From Kordia algicida OT-1 (GTDB lineage: Bacteria > Bacteroidota > Bacteroidia > Flavobacteriales > Flavobacteriaceae), in the NCBI RefSeq assembly GCF_000154725.1, contig NZ_DS544873.1, positions 2,024,713 to 2,088,712 of the forward strand: a stretch of DNA of 64,000 bases. The letters run 5' to 3'. The first letter of the stretch is position 1; each line of letters begins with the position of its first letter. Shown here piece by piece: positions 54,595 to 63,256 of this stretch. The notes under the pieces were generated by a model, which did no database searches, had not been told where the DNA came from, and saw nothing but the letters and a program-made list of their open reading frames with translations. Both the position numbers and the translations under genes were made by a program.

Positions 54595-54604
54595 ATTTTA
54601 AGGG

Positions 54605-56305
54605 TTAGTTATTGCGCTTTTCTAACTCTTTGATATAATATGAAGGATAGATTCCGGTTGCTTTTTTGAAGTGTTTGGTAAACGATTCTGGACTTTTGTA
54701 ACCAACTTCCAATGCAATATGTTTGATGGCATATTTACGAAATTGCTTATCAGCTTTAAGTCGTGTGATTGCATAATTAATACGCAATTCATTAAGATAT
54801 TGATAGAAAGTTTTCCCCTTTTCTTCTTTTAATATTTTTGTTAAGTATGTAGGATTGGTTTTTACTTTTTTCGCCAAGTTTGCTAAAGTACAGTTACAAT
54901 CTAAGTAATATTCTTGTCCTTCTACTTTACTTAAATTTTTGAGTACAAACGTTATTTTTTCATTATCAATCTTTATTTTTTTACTTTTTTGAATTGGCTT
55001 TGTCGTTTTTTGTTCTTGTTGTTTAATGAGCTTTTCAAAGTTTTCTTTGTTTGCTTTTGCTTTTCTTTTGTAATGAATTAAGAAGTATACAGATGCCAAA
55101 CAGAGTATGATTACAATTCCAAGAATTATCTTGTAGCGATTTGTTGTATGATTGATAGTTTCAATGACTTTATCGCGAATGCGCAATTCACTTTTTAATA
55201 ATTCTGTATTGATTTTATTGTTTTCTTTATCTGTAATTTGCTCTAATTCGTTGCGTGCAGTTTCATAGATTCTAGATTGCTTAGAATTTCCCAATGCGAT
55301 ATAGCTTTTCGATAAAAAATCATACGTATCAATGAGTTGTAGTGGCTTAAATTCATCATCATTTACTTTTTCTGATTGATTGGCTACTAAGATGACTTTT
55401 TCTAAATAATCAATGGCTTTTTGGTATTCTTTTAAACGATAATGACAAGCGCCAATGTAAAATAGTGTTTCTGCAAGTCGTTTTTTGTTTTCGATGCTTT
55501 CTATATACGTTTGTGCTTTGTTAAGGTATGATAAGGAAGTTTTGTAATTGTCCTTTAAATAGTAGGCAATTCCAAAATCGACATTAAAATAACTTTGTCC
55601 TACTTTATCATTGATCGCTTTGCTTATTTCATATCCTTTTTTGCTGTAATATAGTGCAGAATCTGGCTTTTTTAAGGTTAAGAATGTTCCGCCAATTCCC
55701 ATCAAAGTACGTGCTATGACAGGTTTTTTCATATGTAATTCAACAGCTTTTTGATACGATGTCTTGTAGTTTTCTAACGCTTCTTCATAGTTGCCGGCAT
55801 TGCGTTTTATTTTAGCAATATTAATGGCGGCTTTGAGCAAATCTTTCTTTTTATCATTGCTAAAAGCATCTTCGTATACGCGTGAATAATACGTGAGTGC
55901 TACTTCATCTTTTTTGTCTTGCACATACGCGTTTCCTATACGTAGTAAGAATAAGTTTTTTTCTGGAAGTTGTTTGTTTGCTATGAACGTCAAACCTTTG
56001 TTGAGTGTGTCAATTGCTGTTTGATACGTTCCTTTTTTTGTTAACACAATTCCTTTTTGCAAGTATGCTTTAGCTATAGTAATGCTATCATTTTTAGCCA
56101 AAGCATAAGCCATTAATTGATTAGAATATATTGTTGCTTTTTCGAAGTCTGTGTTTAAATTTGCTTCAATTTTATCAATTAACTCCTCAATATTGTATTC
56201 CCTTTCAGGTTGTTTTTGTTGCTGACAACTTCCTGTAAGAAATAGAATTAAACTTATTAAAATTACATTTGTTATGAATGATAAAACGTTTACATTTGAT
56301 GACAT
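54605..56305 (-). CDS. Membrane-anchored TPR/AraC-type transcriptional regulator
   Basis: This 566-aa protein has a lipobox-like N-terminus (LFLTGSCQQQ, Cys27), then TPR repeats (about 40-340, for example KQLPEKNLFLLRIGNAYVQD and ALETLFYIGACHYRLKEYQK-like hairpins), one membrane helix (near 390-410, IILGIVIILCLASVYFLIHY), a Lys-rich linker and a C-terminal AraC DNA-binding domain (about 455-560) ending VGYKSPESFTKHFKKATGIY. This build, sensor outside and HTH inside, is common in Bacteroidota. It lies directly upstream of four RiPP precursors and is the obvious candidate to regulate them. It follows rnz by 12 bp. Confidence 0.9.
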   Translation of the reverse strand: MSSNVNVLSFITNVILISLILFLTGSCQQQKQPEREYNIEELIDKIEANLNTDFEKATIYSNQLMAYALAKNDSITIAKAYLQKGIVLTKKGTYQTAIDTLNKGLTFIANKQLPEKNLFLLRIGNAYVQDKKDEVALTYYSRVYEDAFSNDKKKDLLKAAINIAKIKRNAGNYEEALENYKTSYQKAVELHMKKPVIARTLMGIGGTFLTLKKPDSALYYSKKGYEISKAINDKVGQSYFNVDFGIAYYLKDNYKTSLSYLNKAQTYIESIENKKRLAETLFYIGACHYRLKEYQKAIDYLEKVILVANQSEKVNDDEFKPLQLIDTYDFLSKSYIALGNSKQSRIYETARNELEQITDKENNKINTELLKSELRIRDKVIETINHTTNRYKIILGIVIILCLASVYFLIHYKRKAKANKENFEKLIKQQEQKTTKPIQKSKKIKIDNEKITFVLKNLSKVEGQEYYLDCNCTLANLAKKVKTNPTYLTKILKEEKGKTFYQYLNELRINYAITRLKADKQFRKYAIKHIALEVGYKSPESFTKHFKKATGIYPSYYIKELEKRNN

Positions 56306-56317
56306 GTACCTCTTTAA

Positions 56318-57226
56318 TTAATTAAACTCAAACACTTTTCCATCATCGGCTAATGCTACATTTTCAAATACAGTTTCGGCTTCTTCTTTAAATTCGTTGA
56401 AACCATCATAACGTGTTGAAAAATGACCCAATATGAGTTGACCGACATTTGCATCTTTGGCAATGGTTGCTGCCTGTTTTGCGGTGGTATGCTTCGTTTT
56501 AAGGGCTAATTGATCGTGTTTGTCTAAAAAAGTAGCTTCGTGATATAATACGTCTACATCTTTTATCTGATCTATTATTTGGGGAAAATATACAGTATCG
56601 CTACAAAACGCATATCCTTGCGATTTGGGAGGATCAAAGGTAAGTTTTTCATTGGAGATTACTTCTCCTGAATCAAGCGTAATGTCTCTACCATTTTTTA
56701 TGTTTTGATAATAACATTTTTCAATATCATAATTGAGAACAGCGTTGATATTTAGTTTGCGTTCTTTTTCTTTTTCTTTGAATAGAAAACCATTGGTATA
56801 CACTCTATGATTTAATGGAATGGTTGTCACCGTGACTTTTTCATCTTCAAACAAAATTTCAGGCGCATCACTTTCCAATTCGTGAAAACAAAGCTTGTAG
56901 CTCGTCCACGATTTGGTCAATCTAAGTTGTAAAAGTGTGAGTTCTTTTAAACCTTTCGGACCATAAATATGCAAATCCGCATTTCTTCCCAACAACATAA
57001 AGGTAGAAATCAATCCAATTAATCCATAAAAATGATCGCCGTGTAAATGTGAGATAAAAATATGCTTGATGCGTGAAAATTTAACTTTACTGCGACGCAA
57101 TTGTACTTGTGTTCCTTCGCCACAATCAATTAGAAAAATATGATTTCTAATTTCTAACACTTGCGCTGTCGGATTGGTATGTTTTGTTGGTGTTGCGGCG
57201 TAACAGCCTAGAATGGTTAATTTCAC
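56318..57226 (-). CDS. rnz: Ribonuclease Z
   Basis: This 302-aa metallo-beta-lactamase-fold enzyme trims the 3' ends of tRNA precursors. Zinc ligands are in FISHLHGDHFYGL (HxHxDH), AFCSDTVYF, and the late LGHFSTRYDGF; the HTTAKQAATIAKDA segment is characteristic. Length is normal. The 110-aa gene precedes it with a 107-bp gap. Confidence 0.96.
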   Translation of the reverse strand: MKLTILGCYAATPTKHTNPTAQVLEIRNHIFLIDCGEGTQVQLRRSKVKFSRIKHIFISHLHGDHFYGLIGLISTFMLLGRNADLHIYGPKGLKELTLLQLRLTKSWTSYKLCFHELESDAPEILFEDEKVTVTTIPLNHRVYTNGFLFKEKEKERKLNINAVLNYDIEKCYYQNIKNGRDITLDSGEVISNEKLTFDPPKSQGYAFCSDTVYFPQIIDQIKDVDVLYHEATFLDKHDQLALKTKHTTAKQAATIAKDANVGQLILGHFSTRYDGFNEFKEEAETVFENVALADDGKVFEFN

Positions 57227-57333
57227 ACGTTTTCAATTTTATGATTTAGCAAAAATATAATTATAAAATTGAAGTAATTAAAAGTTTTATAATTTTTAAT
57301 GTTCGTTTTACTTGATGCTGTATTTATGGGAAA

Positions 57334-57666
57334 CTAAAAACCTAAATCGCGTTCAATTTCTTCCATTTCAATAATATCAAAAGCTTCTTGCAAAGTTGGT
57401 ACTGTCATGATGGCTTCTGGTAAATCATCCGTACTTATTTTGTTTGTTACAATGACAAAGGAATGTTTTGCTTCACGATGTTTTTTAGAAATTTGTAGAA
57501 ATTCTACCAAATCACTTTTCTTTAAATTGCCAAATGAAAATAGATTGACAATGATGTTGTCGTTTTTTACTTCATCATAACGTTCATTTATTTTTTTTAC
57601 AAGTGTTACAGTGTTTGTAGATTCTTGTGTGATGATGAGAATATTTTCTTGTTTATCTAAAATCAT
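57334..57666 (-). CDS. Small STAS-like protein upstream of rnz
   Basis: This 110-aa protein is acidic and soluble, with a strand-helix pattern (ILIITQESTNTVTLVKKINE, DNIIVNLFSFGNLKKSDLVE, HSFVIVTNKISTDDLPEAI) that resembles a STAS-like fold. A gene of this type commonly precedes rnz in Flavobacteriaceae. No catalytic residue is evident and the function is unknown. Confidence 0.7.
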   Translation of the reverse strand: MILDKQENILIITQESTNTVTLVKKINERYDEVKNDNIIVNLFSFGNLKKSDLVEFLQISKKHREAKHSFVIVTNKISTDDLPEAIMTVPTLQEAFDIIEMEEIERDLGF

Positions 57667-57802
57667 AGATTGAAAGTTTAGAGGGTTTGTAAGCTGTATT
57701 TTTAAGACGTATCAACAATTTACAAAAATTACGGCATAATTGTATTTTTAAAATATGTTTAACACGATTTTAATGAAAATACTTGAAAAACTTTAGATTT
57801 TG

Positions 57803-58732
57803 TTATTTCTTAATCTTTGAAGCTAACAGATAAATGACTGCCATTCGTACAGCAACTCCGTTTTCTACTTGATTTAGGATGATGGATTGTTTAGAATCGG
57901 CAACATCACTTGTAATTTCTACACCGCGATTTATGGGACCTGGATGCATTATCACAATTTCTTTGTTTAAAGAATCTAGCAATGTTTTGGTAACTCCGTA
58001 TTGTTGTGCATATTCTCGTGTAGATGGAAAATAGCTAATGTCCATACGTTCATTTTGTACACGAAGCATGTTTGCCACATCGCACCATTCCAATGCATTT
58101 CGCAAATTGGTTTCTACTTCAACACCTAGACTTTCAATGTATTTGGGCAACAATGTTTTTGGCCCGCATACTTTTACATTTGCGCCTTGTAATTTGAGTG
58201 CAAAAATGTTTGAAAGCGCAACTCTACTGTGCAAAATATCACCAACGATGACAACATTTTTTCCAGCTACATCGCCTAGTTTTTCACGAATAGAATATGA
58301 ATCGAGCAAAGCTTGTGTTGGATGTTCGTGTGCACCATCGCCAGCATTTACGATACTTGCATTTACATTTTTGGATAAAAATACACCTGCTCCAGGATTT
58401 GGATGTCGCATGACAACCATGTCTACTTTCATAGACAAAATATTGTTTACCGTATCAATGAGTGTTTCTCCTTTTTTTACAGAAGATTGCGAAGCGGAAA
58501 AGTTAATCACATCTGCCGAAAGGCGTTTTTCTGCCAATTCAAACGAAAGTTTTGTACGTGTACTGTTTTCAAAAAACAGATTGGCAATCGTAATATCTCG
58601 TAAGGAAGGTACTTTTTTTATAGGACGATTAATGACTTCCTTAAATTGATCTGCCGTTTCAAAAATGAGTTGTATATCTTGTTCTTTGAGATATTTAATT
58701 CCTAGCAAGTGGTTTACACTCAATTCACTCAT
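57803..58732 (-). CDS. pyrB: Aspartate carbamoyltransferase catalytic subunit
   Basis: This 309-aa protein is the catalytic subunit that joins carbamoyl phosphate and aspartate in pyrimidine synthesis. The carbamoyl-phosphate site STRT is in FENSTRTKLSFELAEKRL, followed by VVMRHPNPGA, HEHPTQALLDSYSI and HPGPINRGVEI. It starts 2 bp after the pyrR stop. No pyrI regulatory subunit gene is nearby. Confidence 0.97.
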   Translation of the reverse strand: MSELSVNHLLGIKYLKEQDIQLIFETADQFKEVINRPIKKVPSLRDITIANLFFENSTRTKLSFELAEKRLSADVINFSASQSSVKKGETLIDTVNNILSMKVDMVVMRHPNPGAGVFLSKNVNASIVNAGDGAHEHPTQALLDSYSIREKLGDVAGKNVVIVGDILHSRVALSNIFALKLQGANVKVCGPKTLLPKYIESLGVEVETNLRNALEWCDVANMLRVQNERMDISYFPSTREYAQQYGVTKTLLDSLNKEIVIMHPGPINRGVEITSDVADSKQSIILNQVENGVAVRMAVIYLLASKIKK

Positions 58733-58734
58733 TT

Positions 58735-59286
58735 CTATTTGTCTTTTTCTTGGTTAATAAGATATACTACATCTTCGCCATCATTTTCTTTCCAACTTAC
58801 TTTTACTTTTTCTTTATTAATGGCGTCTACTTGGCGTCCACGATAGTTTGGTTGAATTGGCAAATGGCGACTAAATCGTCTGTCGATCAAAACTAATAAT
58901 TCAATTTCTTCAGGTCTTCCAAACGACTGAATTGCCGTTAATGCTGCACGAATACTTCTTCCTGTGTATAAAACATCATCTATAAAAACAACTTTTTTGT
59001 TTTCGACAACGAAGTTGATATTCGTTTTATTTGCTTCTAAAATTTTTTCGCTGCGGCGGAAATCGTCTCGGTAAAAAGTAATGTCGAGATATCCTAACTC
59101 AATATCTTTTACATGGTATTCATCACGTAAAATATTGGTTAAACGTTCTGCAAGATAGATTCCTCTTGGCTGAATTCCGATAAGTACAGTATTTGAAAAA
59201 TCAAGATGATTTTCGATGAGCTGACATGCCAATCGATGTAGAATAATTTCGATCTCTTTTGAGTTCAATAAGATTTTTTGACTCAT
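58735..59286 (-). CDS. pyrR: PyrR pyrimidine regulator / uracil phosphoribosyltransferase
   Basis: This 183-aa protein has the PRTase fold with the PRPP-binding motif VVFIDDVLYTGRSIRAAL. It starts ILLNSKEIEIILHRLACQLI and ends VSWKENDGEDVVYLINQ, close to PyrR of Gram-positive bacteria. There PyrR binds pyr mRNA to control attenuation. No PyrR-type anti-terminator is evident in the short pyrR-pyrB gap, and the enzymatic role may dominate. A -7 element TACTTTTG lies upstream at 59322-59315. Confidence 0.92.
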   Translation of the reverse strand: MSQKILLNSKEIEIILHRLACQLIENHLDFSNTVLIGIQPRGIYLAERLTNILRDEYHVKDIELGYLDITFYRDDFRRSEKILEANKTNINFVVENKKVVFIDDVLYTGRSIRAALTAIQSFGRPEEIELLVLIDRRFSRHLPIQPNYRGRQVDAINKEKVKVSWKENDGEDVVYLINQEKDK

Positions 59287-59654
59287 AGTTTTCGTCCAAA
59301 TGGTATTTGGAGTACAAAAGTACAGATTTTTTTGGTTTTACACATTGTATTCTGAAAACTCCATCAATTTTAAAAAATTTTCATTCAAAATTACTGCAAC
59401 TACATATAAAAAATAACACGATTGCGGGAATCCGTAAGGAATACCATCTTTTTGTGTGTATCTATGCATATGGATTACAGAAAAAGCTTACCGCTCATAA
59501 GCTTAACTAACTATAATTCAATAACTTATTTTTTATAAAAAATACCTCAAGCTACTCAGAAATGACATTAACTTTTGTGGATTAAATAGATAGATATATG
59601 ATTAAAGCCAAAGATTCTCTAATACTAACTCACAAATCCTAAAACGCAAAATTT
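59287..59654. other. Divergent intergenic region, pyrR and zincin lipoprotein
   Basis: It holds a minus-strand -7 element TACTTTTG (59322-59315) for pyrR. An open frame of 67 codons at 59307 has no family look or sensible start context and overlaps that promoter, so I do not call it. Nothing else was recognised. Confidence 0.5.
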
Positions 59655-61403
59655 ATGAAAATAGTAAGAAAATTATTTCATTTTTTATGTATATTCGTAT
59701 TGTTAATTATATTCAGCTGTCAAGATGATACTTTTATAGAAACACAGCAAGAAGAAATTTTACAAACAAAACCTACTATCAAGTCAAGTACATTATTTAA
59801 GAAAGATTTGGAAAATAATGTAAAACTTAATGCGAAGATGAACAGTCTATCAACATTTAAGAATCAACAAATTGGTAAAAATGTGTACAATGACACGTAC
59901 AATTTTACTATAGAAACTAACGTTGCGAAGTTTGTTGAAGATCTTGAAAACGACACGCATTCGTATACTTTTGCTGTTCATCGTATGAATAACTCAGTAA
60001 GTACTGTTGAGAATGTAGTTTTTTCTTATGATACTGAAAGTGACACGTATGAAGCCAGTTTGGTAACATATCTTTTTTCTGCTTCACAAAAAGAAGAATA
60101 TTTACAAAACGGATATATTACTACTGCTTATGATATACATTATGAAGCGGTAGCGATAGACTCTGCTGATATCTTACAGAAAAATTCATTGCCTTGCACT
60201 GTTACATATCAAGAATTTCATATTCCGAATGGTTCTAGCAATTCACATTTATATTCTACAAATGGACATATACAAAACCAATGTGAGCATGAAAATGATG
60301 ACGATAATCCTTGCGATACGTATACAGTTATAGATATTTATTGTCCAGATGGAGGAAGTAGTAGTACTGGCAATGCTACTGACGATAATACATCTTCAAC
60401 TACGAATGCAAACACTTCCTCAACAGGTGGAGGAAATAACACTACTACTAACTCAGGTGATTCAGGTGGTGATGCAACAGATAATATTATTACTTCTATC
60501 ATTACTAGAGAAGAAAACGTAAAACAATCTATTTTAGAGTGTATAAACGGATTGGCGCAATTTAATACCGTTGATATGACTACGATTGATCCTGAGATTC
60601 TTAATTTAAATAATTTAACGTTAACTAATTGGATTACAATTAATAATTACCTTCAAGATAATGGTTGCAATGAAAATTCACAAGAACAAATAATAACACA
60701 ATTAATAGATGTATATGATGATTATCAAGTTATTAATGAATTGGAAGGAAAAGCGCTATGTGTTTACAATAAACTAAAATCTTCAAGTGTTGGTTTTAAG
60801 AATTCAATAAAAAAATTTGATGGTGATTTTCCTGTAGCACATTTAAAGCTAATTGAAGAAGATTTAGGCTCTACAAGAGGGACGACTAGACCTCCAATAA
60901 ATGGTTACTCACCTGATTACGTAATTACAGTCGTGATGAATAATAATTCAACTTCACAAGGAATTAATTACAGACCAAACTTGCTAGTTGCCAAAACTCT
61001 AGTACATGAAATACTTCACGCTGAAATGTTCAGAAAATTAATGTCATTAATTAATCAAGGTAATTTTGATTTAATTACAGAAGAAGAATTAGAAGAATTA
61101 TTAGAAAATGGTGATTTCCCTGGTATTTATGACTATTACAGAAGGTATAAAAATTGGCAACATGCACAAATGGCTACTCATTACAGAAAAAGTTTAGCAA
61201 GAATACTACAGGAATTTGACACGGGGATAAGTGTACCTGACAATCAAGAGCCACAACAATTATATCTAGATTTATCTTGGGAAGGATTAAGATATGATAA
61301 TATTCCTGCTTGGGTTAATTTACCTCTATCTGAAAAAAACAGAATTGACACCGTTATTTCAAACTACATCACTAATAATACAAACGAAACATGCACACAA
61401 TGA
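59655..61403 (+). CDS. Secreted lipoprotein with a zincin-like HEILH motif
   Basis: This 582-aa protein has a lipoprotein signal (LIIFSCQDD, Cys22), an N-terminal domain to about residue 235 with Cys pairs (ENDDDNPCDTYTVIDIYCPD), a Ser/Thr/Asn/Gly linker (about 238-275, STTNANTSSTGGGNNTTTNS) and a C-terminal domain with TLVHEILHAEMFRKL, in which HEILH (451-455) fits the HExxH zinc motif. A later QHAQMATHYRKSLARIL could give a third ligand. Similar HExxH tails end many secreted Bacteroidota proteins. Its last codons overlap the next start (ATGA). Fragments of its C-terminal end recur downstream. Confidence 0.72.
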   Translation: MKIVRKLFHFLCIFVLLIIFSCQDDTFIETQQEEILQTKPTIKSSTLFKKDLENNVKLNAKMNSLSTFKNQQIGKNVYNDTYNFTIETNVAKFVEDLENDTHSYTFAVHRMNNSVSTVENVVFSYDTESDTYEASLVTYLFSASQKEEYLQNGYITTAYDIHYEAVAIDSADILQKNSLPCTVTYQEFHIPNGSSNSHLYSTNGHIQNQCEHENDDDNPCDTYTVIDIYCPDGGSSSTGNATDDNTSSTTNANTSSTGGGNNTTTNSGDSGGDATDNIITSIITREENVKQSILECINGLAQFNTVDMTTIDPEILNLNNLTLTNWITINNYLQDNGCNENSQEQIITQLIDVYDDYQVINELEGKALCVYNKLKSSSVGFKNSIKKFDGDFPVAHLKLIEEDLGSTRGTTRPPINGYSPDYVITVVMNNNSTSQGINYRPNLLVAKTLVHEILHAEMFRKLMSLINQGNFDLITEEELEELLENGDFPGIYDYYRRYKNWQHAQMATHYRKSLARILQEFDTGISVPDNQEPQQLYLDLSWEGLRYDNIPAWVNLPLSEKNRIDTVISNYITNNTNETCTQ

Positions 61404-61828
61404 AAAAAATTATAACTTTATTTTTAGTATTCTCATGTTTTTATTGTTTAGCTCAACAAAAGCAAAAAGAAACGGTCTATCTATTGTTTGATAAAACTAA
61501 TAAAGAAAAATGTAAAGTTCTTACCGAGAATAAAGGATATGTATATTTAAATAAATATAGAAAAAACAAAAAAGGTAGTATTACTGAGTTTAAAATTTGT
61601 GGTGAAACATTTTCGATTCGTAAACAAGGTGTGAAAAATATCTATTCAGCACAAGTTTTAGATACCTTGAAATTAATTGATTTGGAATATTTAAAACAAA
61701 AACACACGGTTTCCAATGATTTCAAGCATCGTATTTTTGAAAAAGTCTATTTTATAGAGAAGATATCACAAAATAAGATTATTCAATATGAAGTTTTTTG
61801 GGTTGATGATTTCTTTATAACTGACTAA
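61400..61828 (+). CDS. Small secreted partner protein, copy 1
   Basis: I use ATG 61400 (142 aa), which overlaps the preceding stop as ATGA, over an in-frame ATG 9 bp upstream. A signal peptide (MKKIITLFLVFSCFYCLAQ) precedes a beta-rich, Lys-rich domain (KQKETVYLLFDKTNKEKC to ENKIIQYEVFWVDDFF-like end). I do not recognise the family. The tight coupling to the zincin lipoprotein suggests a partner such as an inhibitor, chaperone or immunity-like protein. A related protein is encoded at 62060. Confidence 0.68.
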   Translation: MKKIITLFLVFSCFYCLAQQKQKETVYLLFDKTNKEKCKVLTENKGYVYLNKYRKNKKGSITEFKICGETFSIRKQGVKNIYSAQVLDTLKLIDLEYLKQKHTVSNDFKHRIFEKVYFIEKISQNKIIQYEVFWVDDFFITD

Positions 61829-61836
61829 TGATTGGT

Positions 61837-61928
61837 TCATATACTACTTTTCAACAGACAGAAAAAATAGAGTCGATCAAGTTATAACAACATATGTCAA
61901 TAACCATAAAAATGAAAACTGTAATTAA
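61837..61928 (+). pseudogene. Orphan C-terminal fragment of the zincin lipoprotein (second cassette)
   Basis: In the frame ending at TAA 61926-61928 the sequence reads STDRKNRVDQVITTYVNN then HKNENCN. It aligns with the end of the 582-aa protein (LSEKNRIDTVISNYITNN then TNETCTQ). No start or upstream domain is present, so it is a leftover tail. Confidence 0.75.
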
Positions 61929-61941
61929 TAATATATCAAAC

Positions 61942-62082
61942 ATGAAACAATACATTTTCATCATATTTATTTTACTTTTCGGTATCTCAAATGCACTAAA
62001 TGCATTAACAGAAGCAGAAAAACAAACAGTTATGAATCATCTAAACACTTATTTCAGCAATGGAGACACTACATGTAATTAG
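61942..62082 (+). pseudogene. Chimeric fragment: partner signal peptide fused to a zincin tail
   Basis: This 46-codon frame begins with a signal peptide like the partner protein (MKQYIFIIFILLFGISNA) and switches directly into a third copy of the zincin lipoprotein tail (LTEAEKQTVMNHLNTYFSNG then DTTCN). This is what a deletion between two cassettes would leave. It may still be expressed, but it lacks both full domains. Longer in-frame starts exist at 61894 and 61912. Confidence 0.7.
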
Positions 62083-62491
62083 AAATACTTTTATAATTAT
62101 TCTCATATTTATAATGGGAGCACATGCACAAGAAAATGATACAGATTATTTTAAGTTGCATAAAGATGGACAAAAAATAAAGAAAAAGCAGATATATCTT
62201 AAGCTCAATCAAAACTTTAAGAAAAGTGTATATGATGTTAAAGAAACTTATGTTTACAAGGATAAATTCGTTTTTACTAATACAGGAAAAAAGTGTACAA
62301 AAGAAGAAAAGGTAATTTATAGTAATGTAGAAGATTTGTATTCAATTGAGAAAAAAGTACTTGAAGAACATATGCTAGAAATTCAAAAAAAGTATGGGTT
62401 TAAACCCGTGTATCCATTAAATCATGTGGCGTTAAAAATTCTTTTAATTAAGGAAGATAATTGCTTTGTATTGAATTGGAAAAGACAATAA
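62060..62491 (+). CDS. Small secreted partner protein, copy 2
   Basis: This 143-aa protein starts inside the end of the preceding fragment, as copy 1 does with its gene. A signal peptide (about 1-24, ending MGAHAQ) precedes a Lys-rich beta domain ending LNHVALKILLIKEDNCFVLN. It is a diverged relative of the protein at 61400, with a similar length, a Lys-rich middle and a related C-terminal order. Its cognate large protein has been lost except for the tail, so it is an orphan partner. Confidence 0.68.
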   Translation: METLHVIRNTFIIILIFIMGAHAQENDTDYFKLHKDGQKIKKKQIYLKLNQNFKKSVYDVKETYVYKDKFVFTNTGKKCTKEEKVIYSNVEDLYSIEKKVLEEHMLEIQKKYGFKPVYPLNHVALKILLIKEDNCFVLNWKRQ

Positions 62492-62573
62492 AACCCAACT
62501 ATAAATATTTTATATTTTAACTTAAAGTAAGCCACAAGTAATAAAATTTTAAAAATAAAAATCGACATCATAA

Positions 62574-62611
62574 AAAGGCTAGAATTTTAAAAAATTCTAG
62601 CCTTTCTTTTT
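62574..62611 (+). terminator. Rho-independent terminator after the zincin/partner cassettes
   Basis: A perfect 15-bp stem (core AAAGGCTAGAATTTT and its complement) with a 2-nt loop is followed by C and a T run at 62607-62611. Confidence 0.9.
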
Positions 62612-62707
62612 CGAATAACTCTAATATCTTGAACTGCTAAAAATCTTTTTTCAAAAAAAACGGTTACCTTTTCCGCGTTTTACCATTAAGTATATAAACA
62701 GATTATT

Positions 62708-63256
62708 ATGAACGATCAATCATTGTTACAATTGCTAACTTCCGACCAAAAGGAAAAAGCCTTTGTAAAGATTTACAGATACTTTCCAAAAGTATCGCGC
62801 TTTATATGCAAACATGGCGGAACAAAAGAAGAAGCACAAGACGTGTTTCAAGAAGCATTACTCATTTTCTACCGAAAAGCCAACACGCCCAATTTTAAAC
62901 TCACTGCACGTATTGAAACCTATGTATTCAGTATTTGCAAATATTTGTGGAAAGATCAATTAAAACAAAAAAATAAACAATCCGACGCTTTTGAACAAGC
63001 GTTTTTAAAAGACGAAACCATTCCTGTGGAAACGCATATACAGGAAGAAGAAAAATACCAATTGGCTGAAAAGGCCTTAAAATCTATTGGAGACAAATGC
63101 CTAAAACTGCTTTCGCTTTTCTACATCGATAAAAAGAAAATGCGAGACATTGCCAAGTTGCTAGGATTTACCTCAGAATCATCTGCCAAAACACAAAAAT
63201 ACAAGTGTTTGGAACGCGCTAAGAACGAATTACGAACCTTAAAAGCCAACCGATGA
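62708..63256 (+). CDS. ECF-type RNA polymerase sigma factor
   Basis: This 182-aa protein has sigma-70 region 2 (RYFPKVSRFICKHGGTKEEA, then QDVFQEALLIFYRKA) and region 4 (YQLAEKALKSIGDKCLKLL, then FYIDKKKMRDIAKLLGFTSE and SAKTQKYKCLERAKNEL). It lacks region 1 and most of region 3, as ECF sigmas do. It overlaps the next gene by 4 bp (ATGA), so that gene is likely its regulator or partner. Confidence 0.93.
   Translation: MNDQSLLQLLTSDQKEKAFVKIYRYFPKVSRFICKHGGTKEEAQDVFQEALLIFYRKANTPNFKLTARIETYVFSICKYLWKDQLKQKNKQSDAFEQAFLKDETIPVETHIQEEEKYQLAEKALKSIGDKCLKLLSLFYIDKKKMRDIAKLLGFTSESSAKTQKYKCLERAKNELRTLKANR

Noticed and set aside
58038-58649. 203-codon open frame on the plus strand
   Set aside because: It is fully antisense to pyrB, which shows all catalytic motifs; the long open frame is a by-product of codon use.
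59307-59510. 67-codon open frame upstream of the zincin lipoprotein
   Set aside because: It covers the pyrR promoter and has no recognisable feature.
61828-61887. Short frame starting at the TAATG after the first partner gene
   Set aside because: It is only 19 codons; the other frame shows clear similarity to the zincin tail.
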